Below are positions 18,163-26,295 of a DNA stretch of 64,000 nt, one piece after another (the first letter of the stretch is position 1; each line of letters opens with the position of its first letter). This stretch comes from Nodularia sp034931045 (GTDB taxonomy: Bacteria > Cyanobacteriota > Cyanobacteriia > Cyanobacteriales > Nostocaceae). The notes under the pieces are model-generated. The model was not told the origin of the DNA. It saw only the letters and a list, made by a program, of their open reading frames with translations, and did no database searches. A program made the position numbers and the translations under genes. The stretch spans positions 62,001 to 126,000 of the forward strand of contig NZ_JAYGHH010000009.1 of the NCBI RefSeq assembly GCF_034931045.1, in the 5' to 3' direction.

Positions 18163-18261
18163 AGATGACTGGAATTATCAACTATAAATAGGGCTTGCTG
18201 TTCGCGTAGCGTGCCGTTTATTATTTACATTTGCATAAAATTTTCCTCTGTGCCAGACAAT

Positions 18262-20961
18262 TTATTGAGGATAATGTTGGACTAAAAATTCTTCAGCTTC
18301 TGTTCTATTTTTAATCACTCCGTCTAAAGTGGCGGCGAGTAAATCATCTAACATTTGGCGAAATTTCGGATTTGGTTTGTAGCCTAGTTTCTTTAAATCA
18401 TTGCCATTAAGTATTGGCTGCACATTTGCCAAAACTGTTAAATAATGCCATATCTGCCCTCTGAGGATGCGCGGACTAGGCAAAGCAATTAAAATCAGCA
18501 TGGGTAAATCATACTGTCGTAGCAACTGCACTATTTCACTAGGACGCTGACAAGTTGGTAATAATTCCCTGACCTCAATTTGGGCTTTAGCCAAATTTTC
18601 CAAGCGTTTTATGCCATCCTCTGGTAAGTGCAGATTTCTTGCCACTTTTACCCGATACTGCGGTTCTAAATAGGCAATTAGCGCTTCTAGGCGCATTTCC
18701 CAATTAGTGAGGGTTTGTTCAGAGTCAAAGCGTCGTAAGCAGCGTTCTAATAATCGCAATTGCTGCAAAAGTGATTCATTCAGTTTCAGGGTGGGATGAA
18801 TACACTGCAACGCTCCTAATTTATTCAGTAATTGTAACGCTGATGTCCAATAGGGGGTTTGGAGGATGTATTTTAATTCGGCTTTGAGTCGAGTTTGTAA
18901 GGCTGGGGTTTTAAGATTTGTTTGGGTAGTGCGATCGTAAACGCCGCTATTAATGGCATAGTGGATAAACTCTGCGGTTTGTTCTTCGATTTCAAAGCCA
19001 AAGCGCACAGCAAAGCGCACACCACGATAAATGCGAGTCGGGTCTTCAATAAAACTATTGGGGTGTAACACCCGAATTTGCTTGGCTTGTAAATCTAGTA
19101 AACCGCCGAAGAAATCGAGTAATTCCCCAGAACGAGGGGAGGTCAGGCGCAAGGCGAGGGCGTTAATGCTAAAATCACGGCGATACAAGTCTTGACGAAT
19201 GGAACTGGCTTCAACTTCAGGATTTGCGGCTGGATAAGGATAAAATTCTGTTCTAGCTGTAGCAATATCCATCCATAAAGAATCTAATTCTGGGTCTTTG
19301 TGCCACAATAAGGCCGCAGTTTGAAAAGCCCCATGAATTTCTAACCGCGCCCCTGGATAAATTTCCTGGAGTGCTTTTGCTAGTTCTACACCAGCACCAA
19401 CATCTGCTGCTTGATGAAAGCCATCAACTACCAGGTCTATATCTGTAATCATTAATGACCCTGCGGCTGATTCAGCTAATAGCAAATCTCGCACCGCACC
19501 ACCTACTAAATAAAGATGCCAACCTCTTTTTTCTGCTGCTTGGGATGCTACGGTGAGTAATTGCCATAGTTGCGGCGCAAGGCGATTTTGTAATTCAGTA
19601 TTGAGTGTGATTTTGACTTTTTGCTCCCCATCTTCCCATCTCCCCATATCTTCATCGGTTTGATGTAATTCTCGTAAAACATCGGTGCGAGTAACAATTC
19701 CCACTAATTGCTCGTTTTCTAATACTGGTAAGCGTCCAATATCATAAGTTACCATCAATGATTCGATTTGTGGCAGGATGGTATCTGGTGTAATTGTTTT
19801 AACTTTAGTTGTCATGTAGCCTTTGACTGGTGCATGACTAAATCCGTGGTGCAGGGCAATATCTATATCTCGTCTGGAAATAATTCCTACTAGTTTTCCT
19901 TGGGTATCAACTACAGATAAACCAGAGTGTCCATAGCGTAATAAAATGCTCTGTGCTTGGGAAATTGTGGTTTCGGGACGAATGGTGCGGACTGGGGAAG
20001 ACATCAAATCTCTGGCTGTGGGCGGATGAGGAATTGAGCTTTTGATACCGTCTAGAAGTTGTTGTAATGTTTCCTGTGTATTTACCTTACGTAAATTCAA
20101 GGATGCAGCTTGAGAATGTCCACCACCACCGAATATTTGGAATAAGAGATTGAGATTGACACCGGGAATTTGGCTTCTCCCAATGATTGTTAAACGCGAT
20201 TCATCTATTTTATGTGTATATTCGTTTGCCAGTAATAAAGCATCAATTTCGGTTAGTTCTATTAGTTGTGAAGCTAAACTTGATAACCCTGGTACGAAAT
20301 CATCTGTTTTAAGTGTTACCCAGCCAATAGTATATCCTCGTAGAGAAAAATATTCTAAGTTTTCTAGAGACTCTGTTAATAGCTGCTGTAATTGAGGTGA
20401 TAAACCAGGATCAATATAGGTGGAAATTACCGATGAACTCACTCCTTGTGCCATTAACCAAGCTAAAGCTAAAGCATCTCTGGGTGTGGCACTGTCAAAG
20501 GTTAAAGAGCCTGTATCCAGATGAATCCCCAAAGCCATGACTGTGGCTTGAGATAGAGTTAGGGGAATTTGCTGTTGTTGCAGGTGTTCCACCATTAAAG
20601 TTGTACAGGCTCCCACTGGTTCAATATGGGATGCGGTGGCGGGAATATTTAGCTGTTGACTTAAGTGATGGTCATAAACTATTATTTCTTTTATGTTGGG
20701 TAAATCTAACCATTCAGCAGCTTTACCCAGGCGATCGCGCTGTTGTGTATCCACAATTCTCAAAGAACGAATATTTTCAGGAATAACCGCACGTCTTTCA
20801 ATCAAAGGATACTCATCGCGGTGTAATGCTAAGAAATCTCTCACAGCCGGATGTGCGCCACCACTCAGGACAATTTTACTCCCTGGCAATAGACACGTCA
20901 GCCCAACTGCGGCTCCTAATGCGTCAAAGTCTGCGGTGGTGTGACAAAGAATTAAGTCCAT
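18262..20961 (-). CDS. DHH phosphoesterase - CBS pair - tRNA nucleotidyltransferase/poly(A) polymerase fusion
   Basis: An 899-residue multi-domain RNA enzyme. The N-terminal DHH/DHHA1 part (NrnA/RecJ-like phosphoesterase) shows DFDALGAAV at 11-19, the DHH triad at 97-99 and GGGGHSQAASL near 280. Two CBS domains (about 315-430) would sense adenine nucleotides. The C-terminal half is a class II nucleotidyltransferase: VGGAVRD and the DID acidic pair in ITDIDLVVDG, followed by RRDFSINALALRL. In cyanobacteria such fusions take part in adding nucleotides to tRNA 3' ends, and tRNA-Gly in this window indeed lacks an encoded CCA; whether it adds A only or CCA is not decided here. An STRR lies about 10 bp upstream of its ATG. 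Confidence 0.85.
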   Translation of the reverse strand: MDLILCHTTADFDALGAAVGLTCLLPGSKIVLSGGAHPAVRDFLALHRDEYPLIERRAVIPENIRSLRIVDTQQRDRLGKAAEWLDLPNIKEIIVYDHHLSQQLNIPATASHIEPVGACTTLMVEHLQQQQIPLTLSQATVMALGIHLDTGSLTFDSATPRDALALAWLMAQGVSSSVISTYIDPGLSPQLQQLLTESLENLEYFSLRGYTIGWVTLKTDDFVPGLSSLASQLIELTEIDALLLANEYTHKIDESRLTIIGRSQIPGVNLNLLFQIFGGGGHSQAASLNLRKVNTQETLQQLLDGIKSSIPHPPTARDLMSSPVRTIRPETTISQAQSILLRYGHSGLSVVDTQGKLVGIISRRDIDIALHHGFSHAPVKGYMTTKVKTITPDTILPQIESLMVTYDIGRLPVLENEQLVGIVTRTDVLRELHQTDEDMGRWEDGEQKVKITLNTELQNRLAPQLWQLLTVASQAAEKRGWHLYLVGGAVRDLLLAESAAGSLMITDIDLVVDGFHQAADVGAGVELAKALQEIYPGARLEIHGAFQTAALLWHKDPELDSLWMDIATARTEFYPYPAANPEVEASSIRQDLYRRDFSINALALRLTSPRSGELLDFFGGLLDLQAKQIRVLHPNSFIEDPTRIYRGVRFAVRFGFEIEEQTAEFIHYAINSGVYDRTTQTNLKTPALQTRLKAELKYILQTPYWTSALQLLNKLGALQCIHPTLKLNESLLQQLRLLERCLRRFDSEQTLTNWEMRLEALIAYLEPQYRVKVARNLHLPEDGIKRLENLAKAQIEVRELLPTCQRPSEIVQLLRQYDLPMLILIALPSPRILRGQIWHYLTVLANVQPILNGNDLKKLGYKPNPKFRQMLDDLLAATLDGVIKNRTEAEEFLVQHYPQ

Positions 20962-21304
20962 AGCTTTTATGAGTGCTGAGTGCTGAGTGCTGAGTGCTGA
21001 GTGCTGAGTGGGGAAAGTTCTGAGTGCCTGAGTGGGGAAAGTTCTGAGTGCTGAGTGCTGAGTGCTGAGTGGGGACAGTTCTGAGTAGAGAGAAGAATTA
21101 AGAAAAATTAAGTTGAAAGCAAGTATTCAGCACTTGTTTGGTCAATAGTCAATGGTCAGATGTACAAATACCTGAATCTATGGAGAACTAACTGATAACT
21201 ATAGTGACGCAATTTCTGCTAGGTTAACAAATAAGGCAAAACCTTTCGTGTCGCCCTTTACGATATTCTAGATTTAGTATTTGGCTAGTTTGAGAGAAGG
21301 AAAA
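20962..21304. other. Divergent intergenic region with a composite STRR, 343 bp
   Basis: Separates the minus-strand nucleotidyltransferase fusion from psbZ. The first 127 bp are mostly STRR (20971-21088); the rest must hold the promoters of both genes. GAGAAGGA at 21294-21301 is the ribosome-binding site of psbZ. Confidence 0.55.
20971..21088. repeat. Composite STRR: GTGCTGA heptamers punctuated by GTGGGGAAAGTTCTGA
   Basis: Runs of GTGCTGA alternate three times with a longer unit GTGGGGA(A/C)AGTTCTGA. The same two-unit pattern occurs at 39970-40022. Confidence 0.9.
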
Positions 21305-21517
21305 ATGACCATAATATTTCAATTCGCTTTGATANNNNNNNNNNNNNNNNNNNNNNNNNNNNNAGTTCTCACATCTTTTGTTTTGGTAGTTGGGGTTCCT
21401 GTGGCCTATGCTACCCCACAAAATTGGGTGGAATCTAAAAAACTCCTCTGGATTGGTTCTGGAGTTTGGATTGCTTTGGTGCTTTTAGTCGGTATATTAA
21501 ACTTTTTCGTAGTTTAA
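21305..21517 (+). CDS. psbZ: Photosystem II subunit PsbZ (Ycf9), with an internal assembly gap
   Basis: Two-helix membrane subunit at the edge of photosystem II that stabilises supercomplex and antenna contacts. The N-terminus MTIIFQFALI, the middle GVPVAYATPQNWVESKK and the end LNFFVV are diagnostic. The ATG at 21305 has the SD GAGAAGGA; the earlier TTG at 21281 is rejected. As drawn, the frame is 70 residues because of 29 N bases, but PsbZ is 62 residues with just two residues between the flanks seen here, so the real gap is probably only 5 bases. psbZ followed by ribH is a familiar cyanobacterial order. Confidence 0.95.
   Translation: MTIIFQFALIXXXXXXXXXXVLTSFVLVVGVPVAYATPQNWVESKKLLWIGSGVWIALVLLVGILNFFVV
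21335..21363. other. Assembly gap (29 N) in psbZ
   Basis: Lies in the first membrane helix of PsbZ. Family length implies about 5 missing bases instead of 29; the excess of 24 keeps the frame by chance. Confidence 0.9.
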
Positions 21518-21562
21518 GCGATCGCTGATGGCTATTTCCCAAAAATAGATAGCAACTACAGA

Positions 21563-21629
21563 AGCAGAAAAGCCAAGAATAAGATTTTTCTGTTGTCTTG
21601 TTCTATTTACCTAAATGTGCTTTTCTGCT
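21563..21629. other. Inverted repeat between psbZ and ribH
   Basis: Perfect 11-bp arms AGCAGAAAAGC (21563-21573) and GCTTTTCTGCT (21619-21629) separated by 45 bases that include T-rich DNA. It could end psbZ transcripts or fold in the ribH leader. Confidence 0.45.
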
Positions 21630-21688
21630 CTTTGGCATCTAAAGAAGAAATGTATATTGGTCAAAGTATAGTTGATTAAGAGGCAGTC

Positions 21689-22267
21689 ATGGCAGTTTTT
21701 GAGGGAACTTTTGCTCAAACGGAACCGTTGCATTTAGCAGTGGTTGTTGGTCGGTTCAACGACCTCATTACCGGGAAACTGCTACAGGGTTGTCAAGATT
21801 GCTTGAAACGCCACGGTGTAGACCCAGACCCCCAAGGTAGCCAAGTGGACTATGTTTGGGTTCCTGGCAGTTTTGAAGTGCCTCTAGTCGCCCGCCAACT
21901 AGCACTTTCCCATCGTTATGATGCGGTAATTTGTCTAGGTGCAGTCATTAGGGGACAAACGCCTCACTTTGATTATGTATCAGCTGAAGTTTCTAAGGGC
22001 ATTGCCGCCGCTAGTTTTCAAACTGGTGTGCCGGTGATTTTTGGCATTTTGACAGTAGATACCATGCAGCAAGCCTTAGAACGAGCCGGGATTAAAGGCA
22101 ATCATGGCTGGGATTACGCCATGAACGCCCTAGAAATGGCTAGTTTGATGCGGCAATTGCGTTCTAATCTCACAGAGTCCTATTCCCCAAATGGACAGTC
22201 TTTGCCAGCATCTTTTCCTACCAAAAACATAGGCAATTTAGCTGCCGAATCAGAAGAGCTAGGCTGA
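21689..22267 (+). CDS. ribH: 6,7-dimethyl-8-ribityllumazine synthase
   Basis: Penultimate enzyme of riboflavin synthesis; condenses 5-amino-6-ribitylaminouracil with dihydroxybutanone phosphate, usually as an icosahedral or decameric shell. Seen: VVGRFNDLITGKLL near residue 20, VPGSFEVPL, the catalytic-His motif GAVIRGQTPHFDYV, and GILTVDTMQQALERAG. The core ends near residue 160; a 30-residue Ser/Asn-rich tail extends it compared with bacterial homologues. The ATG at 21689 follows AAGAGG. The gene ends in a hairpin built from STRR heptamers. Confidence 0.95.
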   Translation: MAVFEGTFAQTEPLHLAVVVGRFNDLITGKLLQGCQDCLKRHGVDPDPQGSQVDYVWVPGSFEVPLVARQLALSHRYDAVICLGAVIRGQTPHFDYVSAEVSKGIAAASFQTGVPVIFGILTVDTMQQALERAGIKGNHGWDYAMNALEMASLMRQLRSNLTESYSPNGQSLPASFPTKNIGNLAAESEELG

Positions 22268-22279
22268 GGTATTTTCTGG

Positions 22280-22303
22280 GTGCTGAGTCAAAAAACTCAG
22301 CAC
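22280..22303 (+). terminator. ribH terminator built from an inverted STRR unit
   Basis: Perfect 9-bp stem GTGCTGAGT/ACTCAGCAC with a 6-base A-rich loop, then TTTAAATTT. The stem is the GTGCTGA heptamer paired with its complement. Confidence 0.65.
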
Positions 22304-22363
22304 TTTAAATTTAGGGGTTGACAAATAAAAATATATCTGAGATTATAGAGTTTACATGGGACT

Positions 22364-22435
22364 GCGGGTATAGCTCAGTGGTAGAGCGTCACCTTGCCAA
22401 GGTGAATGTCGCGCGTTCGAATCGCGTTACCCGCT
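22364..22435 (+). tRNA. tRNA-Gly (anticodon GCC)
   Basis: Complete cloverleaf: acceptor GCGGGTA/TACCCGC, D-arm GCTC...GAGC, anticodon stem TCACC/GGTGA around loop TTGCCAA (anticodon GCC), and T-arm with TTCGAAT. The discriminator is T and CCA is not encoded. Confidence 0.97.
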
Positions 22436-22634
22436 TTAAAATAGTTTGCGTTCAGGCTGATATATTCTTCAAGATTGTTAAATCTGACTACAATTTTTTT
22501 GGGTATAGTCAACCTGCATGATGTGGGTGTACTACACTTAATTAAATCTGGCTAGTCAAACAGCAGAATTATCAGGCAAAGCATGATTTAGCATCTCCTA
22601 ACCATTGACGTGAGAAACCAAACCTCAAGGCATT

Positions 22635-23096
22635 GTGGAATGGTATTCTTGCACAACAGAAACACACGCTCAAGTTACCATAACGCTTGTGCCATCTCAA
22701 AAACCAGAAAAAATTAGTTTTAACACTGAATATCCCTGTCCCTGCCGTCGCAAAGGACAGTTAATTCCGATTACACTCACAGAAGCATTTGGTTGCGATC
22801 GCTGTCAACAAATCTTTGTAATAGAAGATAATGGTCGTATTCTAGAACAACTTTCAACTTCCTATCCCTACAAACGAGCTTGGCATTGGACGGGAAAAAG
22901 TTGGCGTGTTGTGCCGACACGGTTGGGAGAAAGCTATTTACCTATAGCGCTGGGCATTATATTCGTGCTAGTGATTATATGGTTACCGTTAGCACTGCAA
23001 TTGGCAAATAGTTCTAGCATTATTGCCTGGGCGATAGTGGCGGTGCTGTTGGCTATTCTGCCTGCACTGATGGTCTGGTTTACCTACAGACGTTAA
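22635..23096 (+). CDS. Zinc-ribbon protein with two C-terminal membrane helices
   Basis: Conserved-looking cyanobacterial membrane protein of unknown function. A zinc-ribbon-like knot is formed by Cys35, Cys37, Cys54 and Cys57 (CPC...CDRC). Two hydrophobic segments (about 102-122 and 127-149) anchor the C-terminus. The GTG start at 22635 is uncertain; a GTG at 22689 would give a shorter protein that still keeps the zinc ribbon. Its stop lies 4 bp before the next gene, so it is almost surely co-transcribed with the ProA paralogue. Confidence 0.65.
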   Translation: MEWYSCTTETHAQVTITLVPSQKPEKISFNTEYPCPCRRKGQLIPITLTEAFGCDRCQQIFVIEDNGRILEQLSTSYPYKRAWHWTGKSWRVVPTRLGESYLPIALGIIFVLVIIWLPLALQLANSSSIIAWAIVAVLLAILPALMVWFTYRR

Positions 23097-23100
23097 TTCA

Positions 23101-24366
23101 ATGACCGTTGAACTTTTGGATGATTCCCCCGAACCAATTACTAGCGCTAAACGTGCTTATCAAGCCTCCCTCAAGTTGGGTTTTACCAAGGGAGTAGACC
23201 GCAGTCGTGCTGTGTTAGCAATGGCACAAGCGCTCTTGAACTCCTTTGATGACATTTTAGAAGCCAACACTTTGGATTTAGAAGCCAGCAAAGAAATGGC
23301 TGTGCCAGAGTTAATTTTAGATTGGTTAAAACTGACTCCCACGAGACTAGAAGCCGCAGTAGAAGTTCTTCAGAGGTTGGGGGAAATTTCTGACCCTTTA
23401 CGGCGAGTTAGGAACGCTGACTATCAACTGGAAGATTCCCAGAGTTACACTCAGTTAATGCCTTTGGGAGTAATTGCTTTTGTTTATGAGGCTTTTCCAG
23501 ATTTAGGTGCGATCGCAGCTGGTTTATGTATTAAAACTGGTAATAGTATTATACTTAAGGGTAGTACAGAGGCAAGTCATTCTAACGAAGCGATCGCCAA
23601 TGTCCTGCAAATCGCCCTGGAAGAAGAAGGTTTACCTCCAGGTTGCTTAGAACTAATAAAAGCCGAACACGGTGCTTCCATCCGGGATTTAGTCACTCAA
23701 GACAAATATGTGAATTTAGTCTTGCCTTATGGACGTTCTAGCTTAGTCCAGCAGGTAATGCGTCAATCAACTTGCCCCGTGTTAAAATCAGCAATGGGTA
23801 ACTGTTATCTTTACTGCTCACACAATAGCAGCTTAGACATGATTCGCTGGATGATTACAGATAGCCATGAAAGCGAACCAGACCAAGTAAACGCCATTGA
23901 AAAAGTATTAATTCATCGTCAAGCCTTACCATCATCTTTGGCAGTTCTGTGGAACAGTCTGAAAGAGAAAGGCTTTGAAATCAAAGGAGATGAAGAGCTA
24001 GTAGAAGCTTTTCCGCACTTGCAGTTAGTTAAGTCAGAAGAATGGGGAAATTCTTATTTAACCAAGACAGTAGCCTTTAAACTAGTAGATAGTTTAGAAG
24101 ATGCGATCGCTTGGATTAATCAATATAGTAGCGGTCATGCTGACTGCATAGTTACCGAATCCTATCAAGAAAGTCGCCAGTTTGCTTTAGGAGTAAACAG
24201 CGCTTCTACTTACATCAACACTTCCCCCCGCTTTTCTCGCAACCCTTCACGGGGAGATTCAGTATTTCTCGGTATGTCTAACCAAAAAGGACACCGGAGA
24301 GGATTTATTAGTTTAGAAACTCTAACCACTGCAAAGCATATAGTACAGGGGAATGGGCGATTTTAG
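23101..24366 (+). CDS. ProA-family (glutamate-5-semialdehyde dehydrogenase) paralogue lacking the catalytic cysteine
   Basis: Aldehyde-dehydrogenase-fold protein of 421 residues that aligns along its length with gamma-glutamyl phosphate reductase (ProA) of proline synthesis: GVIAFVYEAFPD, KTGNSIILKGSTEA, GNCYLY and the C-terminal GHADCIVT and RFSRNPSRGDSVFLG. At the active site, canonical ProA has Cys-Asn-x-x-Glu (Cys255 in E. coli numbering as I recall it). Here the block reads EPDQVNAIEKVLIH, so the nucleophilic Cys is Val. The GNC cysteine is present in normal ProA too and is not a substitute. The usual reaction is therefore doubtful. No proB is nearby; it pairs with the zinc-ribbon gene just upstream. 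Confidence 0.85.
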   Translation: MTVELLDDSPEPITSAKRAYQASLKLGFTKGVDRSRAVLAMAQALLNSFDDILEANTLDLEASKEMAVPELILDWLKLTPTRLEAAVEVLQRLGEISDPLRRVRNADYQLEDSQSYTQLMPLGVIAFVYEAFPDLGAIAAGLCIKTGNSIILKGSTEASHSNEAIANVLQIALEEEGLPPGCLELIKAEHGASIRDLVTQDKYVNLVLPYGRSSLVQQVMRQSTCPVLKSAMGNCYLYCSHNSSLDMIRWMITDSHESEPDQVNAIEKVLIHRQALPSSLAVLWNSLKEKGFEIKGDEELVEAFPHLQLVKSEEWGNSYLTKTVAFKLVDSLEDAIAWINQYSSGHADCIVTESYQESRQFALGVNSASTYINTSPRFSRNPSRGDSVFLGMSNQKGHRRGFISLETLTTAKHIVQGNGRF

Positions 24367-24484
24367 AAGTTATGAGAGAAGTAAAACTGTTTTATATTTA
24401 GTTTTATATTTAAAATAATCATTAAATGTATTCAACTAACTTCTGATAGTCAGCAAAACTTCATCAACCCAGAATTTAAATTAT

Positions 24485-25693
24485 ATGTCAAATCGACTAA
24501 AGCTTTTTAGGGAAAGGATGGCAGCTTTTGAAGGAGCAGCAGATCCATCGAAAGCCATTGAAAGCGGTTATTATGTACACGCACCAGGAAAATTACTTGT
24601 AGATCATATCTCAGGACGAATAGCTCTGCGTCCCTCTTCTTCCCACCTGTTGATAGGAGGAATTGGTTCTGGGAAAACAACTCAATTGTTGGTTGCTTGT
24701 GAGCAAATTAATGAAATAGAAGATATTCATGCAATTTACGTTGATGTAAGTTTATATACAGATATTTCTCAAATATCTAGTGGTGTTCTGACTGCGATCG
24801 CGGGTTTAAAACTTTCTGAAATTATGGCAGATAGTGAGAATGAAACAGTTAAAAAATATATAAACCTTATTTTTAATCTTGCATTTGGTTATAGCGAAGA
24901 GCATGATATAGACCTCACAATATCTAATCTTGCACTTGCCCTTAACACAAAGTCATGGAATAGAAGGCATAAAGGCATTATTCCTAATACATCAGATAAG
25001 TACGGTGTTAAGGCAGAGTTACTAGAAGCAGTGACCGAAATCAGGAAAGCAGCCTCAACAAAGTATGGGCATATCGTTCTTTTATTTGATGGATTAGACC
25101 GTCTGGATGATGCTAAAACTTTTATGCAGATTGTATCTTCAGATGCAAAAGCTATCTCATCAGCAGGTATTGGTCTAGTAATAGTCGGACCTATAATTGC
25201 TCTTTATAGTGAATATCGTGATACCGTTGATAATCGTCTAGATTACTTCTATCATCAGCCATTTTTTGATATAAATAATGATCAAACAGCTTATAACTTC
25301 TTTGAGAAAATTATTCAAACTCGCTCATCTGAAGATTTTATAGAAAAATCAGCCATTGAAGCACTTATCAAACTTTCTGGTGGAGTTTTACGAGATTTTA
25401 TTAGTTTGTCGCAAGCATCAATAGAAGAAACATATCTATCAAATCAAAATAAAGTAGAAGTACGTCATGTTATAAATGCAGTTACTTCCTTTAGTAGAAA
25501 TCAGTTACTTGGAATTTCAGAGGACGAACTAAAAATTGTTAGACAAACTATGAATACAGAAATATTTATTCCTAGAACTGATGAAGATTTACGCTTGTTA
25601 GTAAGACGAATAATTTTGGAGTATAGATATCCAAAAATTCGCCATACAGTTCATCCAGCTCTTGAGCCATTCATTGAAAAAATTACAGAGTAA
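24485..25693 (+). CDS. AAA-type P-loop ATPase, first gene of a three-gene cassette
   Basis: 402-residue ATPase. Walker A is GGIGSGKTTQ (about residues 58-67) and Walker B is IVLLFDGLDRLDD (about 198-210), the DGLDR form seen in STAND/Orc-like and KAP-like ATPases. After it comes a C-terminal helical part typical of the lid and winged-helix region. No membrane segment or obvious effector domain is present. ATG with an A-T rich upstream promoter region. The next gene begins 15 bp after its stop. I do not recognise a named family; a sensor or switch ATPase in a conflict/defence locus is the working inference. Confidence 0.7.
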   Translation: MSNRLKLFRERMAAFEGAADPSKAIESGYYVHAPGKLLVDHISGRIALRPSSSHLLIGGIGSGKTTQLLVACEQINEIEDIHAIYVDVSLYTDISQISSGVLTAIAGLKLSEIMADSENETVKKYINLIFNLAFGYSEEHDIDLTISNLALALNTKSWNRRHKGIIPNTSDKYGVKAELLEAVTEIRKAASTKYGHIVLLFDGLDRLDDAKTFMQIVSSDAKAISSAGIGLVIVGPIIALYSEYRDTVDNRLDYFYHQPFFDINNDQTAYNFFEKIIQTRSSEDFIEKSAIEALIKLSGGVLRDFISLSQASIEETYLSNQNKVEVRHVINAVTSFSRNQLLGISEDELKIVRQTMNTEIFIPRTDEDLRLLVRRIILEYRYPKIRHTVHPALEPFIEKITE

Positions 25694-25707
25694 TATAATA
25701 TATTTTC

Positions 25708-26295
25708 ATGAGTACATCAGTTTCCATTGATGAGTTTTTGCAGAGAATTGGTTCACAGCCAGAAGGAAATATTTGGTCAGCGCTTATTGTTTCTGGTTCA
25801 GATTCTCAGGAATTAGTCAATGATTTGAAGGACACACTGACAATTTTTGCAGAATGTGAAGTGGGATGTCTTTCTGGGAATGGTGAGATTAGTAATCTAG
25901 TAAAGAAAATTATTGATGCAAGTGAAGATTATTTAATTCTTTGGGATTTTGAGCAATGGGATAACAATAGATGGTATCAATTGGATTGTCAGAGAAGTAA
26001 ACTGATGCTAAAGCGTGGGGTAGTTTTGATTTTATCCCCAGAATCAGCAAAAACCATGTTTTCTTATGCTCCTAATATTGTTAGTTGGCTAGGTTCTAGG
26101 GTATATTATTTTTTAAAAGACATAGAATTACTCAGTATTGAAGAACGTCAGGGAAGACTAGAAGCACTTCGAGAATGGTCAGGTTTAACTGACTCTCAAA
26201 TAATTGAAATGGCTGAAGCGCAAACTCTACCACCTGAACCTAAATATGCTGAATGGCTTGTACTTCTTGACAGAGGAGATTTAATTGGGCAGTAA
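25708..26295 (+). CDS. iSTAND-like protein (inactive P-loop fold), second gene of the cassette
   Basis: 195 residues with alternating strands and helices as in a P-loop NTPase core, but no Walker A Gly-Lys-Ser/Thr. The pattern WYQLDCQRSKLMLKRG then VLILSPESAKTM and APNIVSWLGSRVYYF resembles the inactive STAND (iSTAND) module, where the usual text is LNLARdxL...LVLWLPEE...APDLWSWRSGVFxF. In published comparative work iSTAND modules accompany NTP-dependent conflict systems of multicellular bacteria. This assignment rests on pattern memory, not on a search. It overlaps the third gene by 11 bp. Confidence 0.55.
   Translation: MSTSVSIDEFLQRIGSQPEGNIWSALIVSGSDSQELVNDLKDTLTIFAECEVGCLSGNGEISNLVKKIIDASEDYLILWDFEQWDNNRWYQLDCQRSKLMLKRGVVLILSPESAKTMFSYAPNIVSWLGSRVYYFLKDIELLSIEERQGRLEALREWSGLTDSQIIEMAEAQTLPPEPKYAEWLVLLDRGDLIGQ

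Larger units (their letters stand above)
22268..22634. other. Intergenic region holding tRNA-Gly, 367 bp
   Basis: Contains the ribH terminator and tRNA-Gly. The remaining 200 bp after the tRNA is A-T rich with no recognised gene. Confidence 0.5.

Noticed and set aside
22318..22521. 67-codon frame over tRNA-Gly
   Set aside because: The sequence is explained by the tRNA and its flanks.
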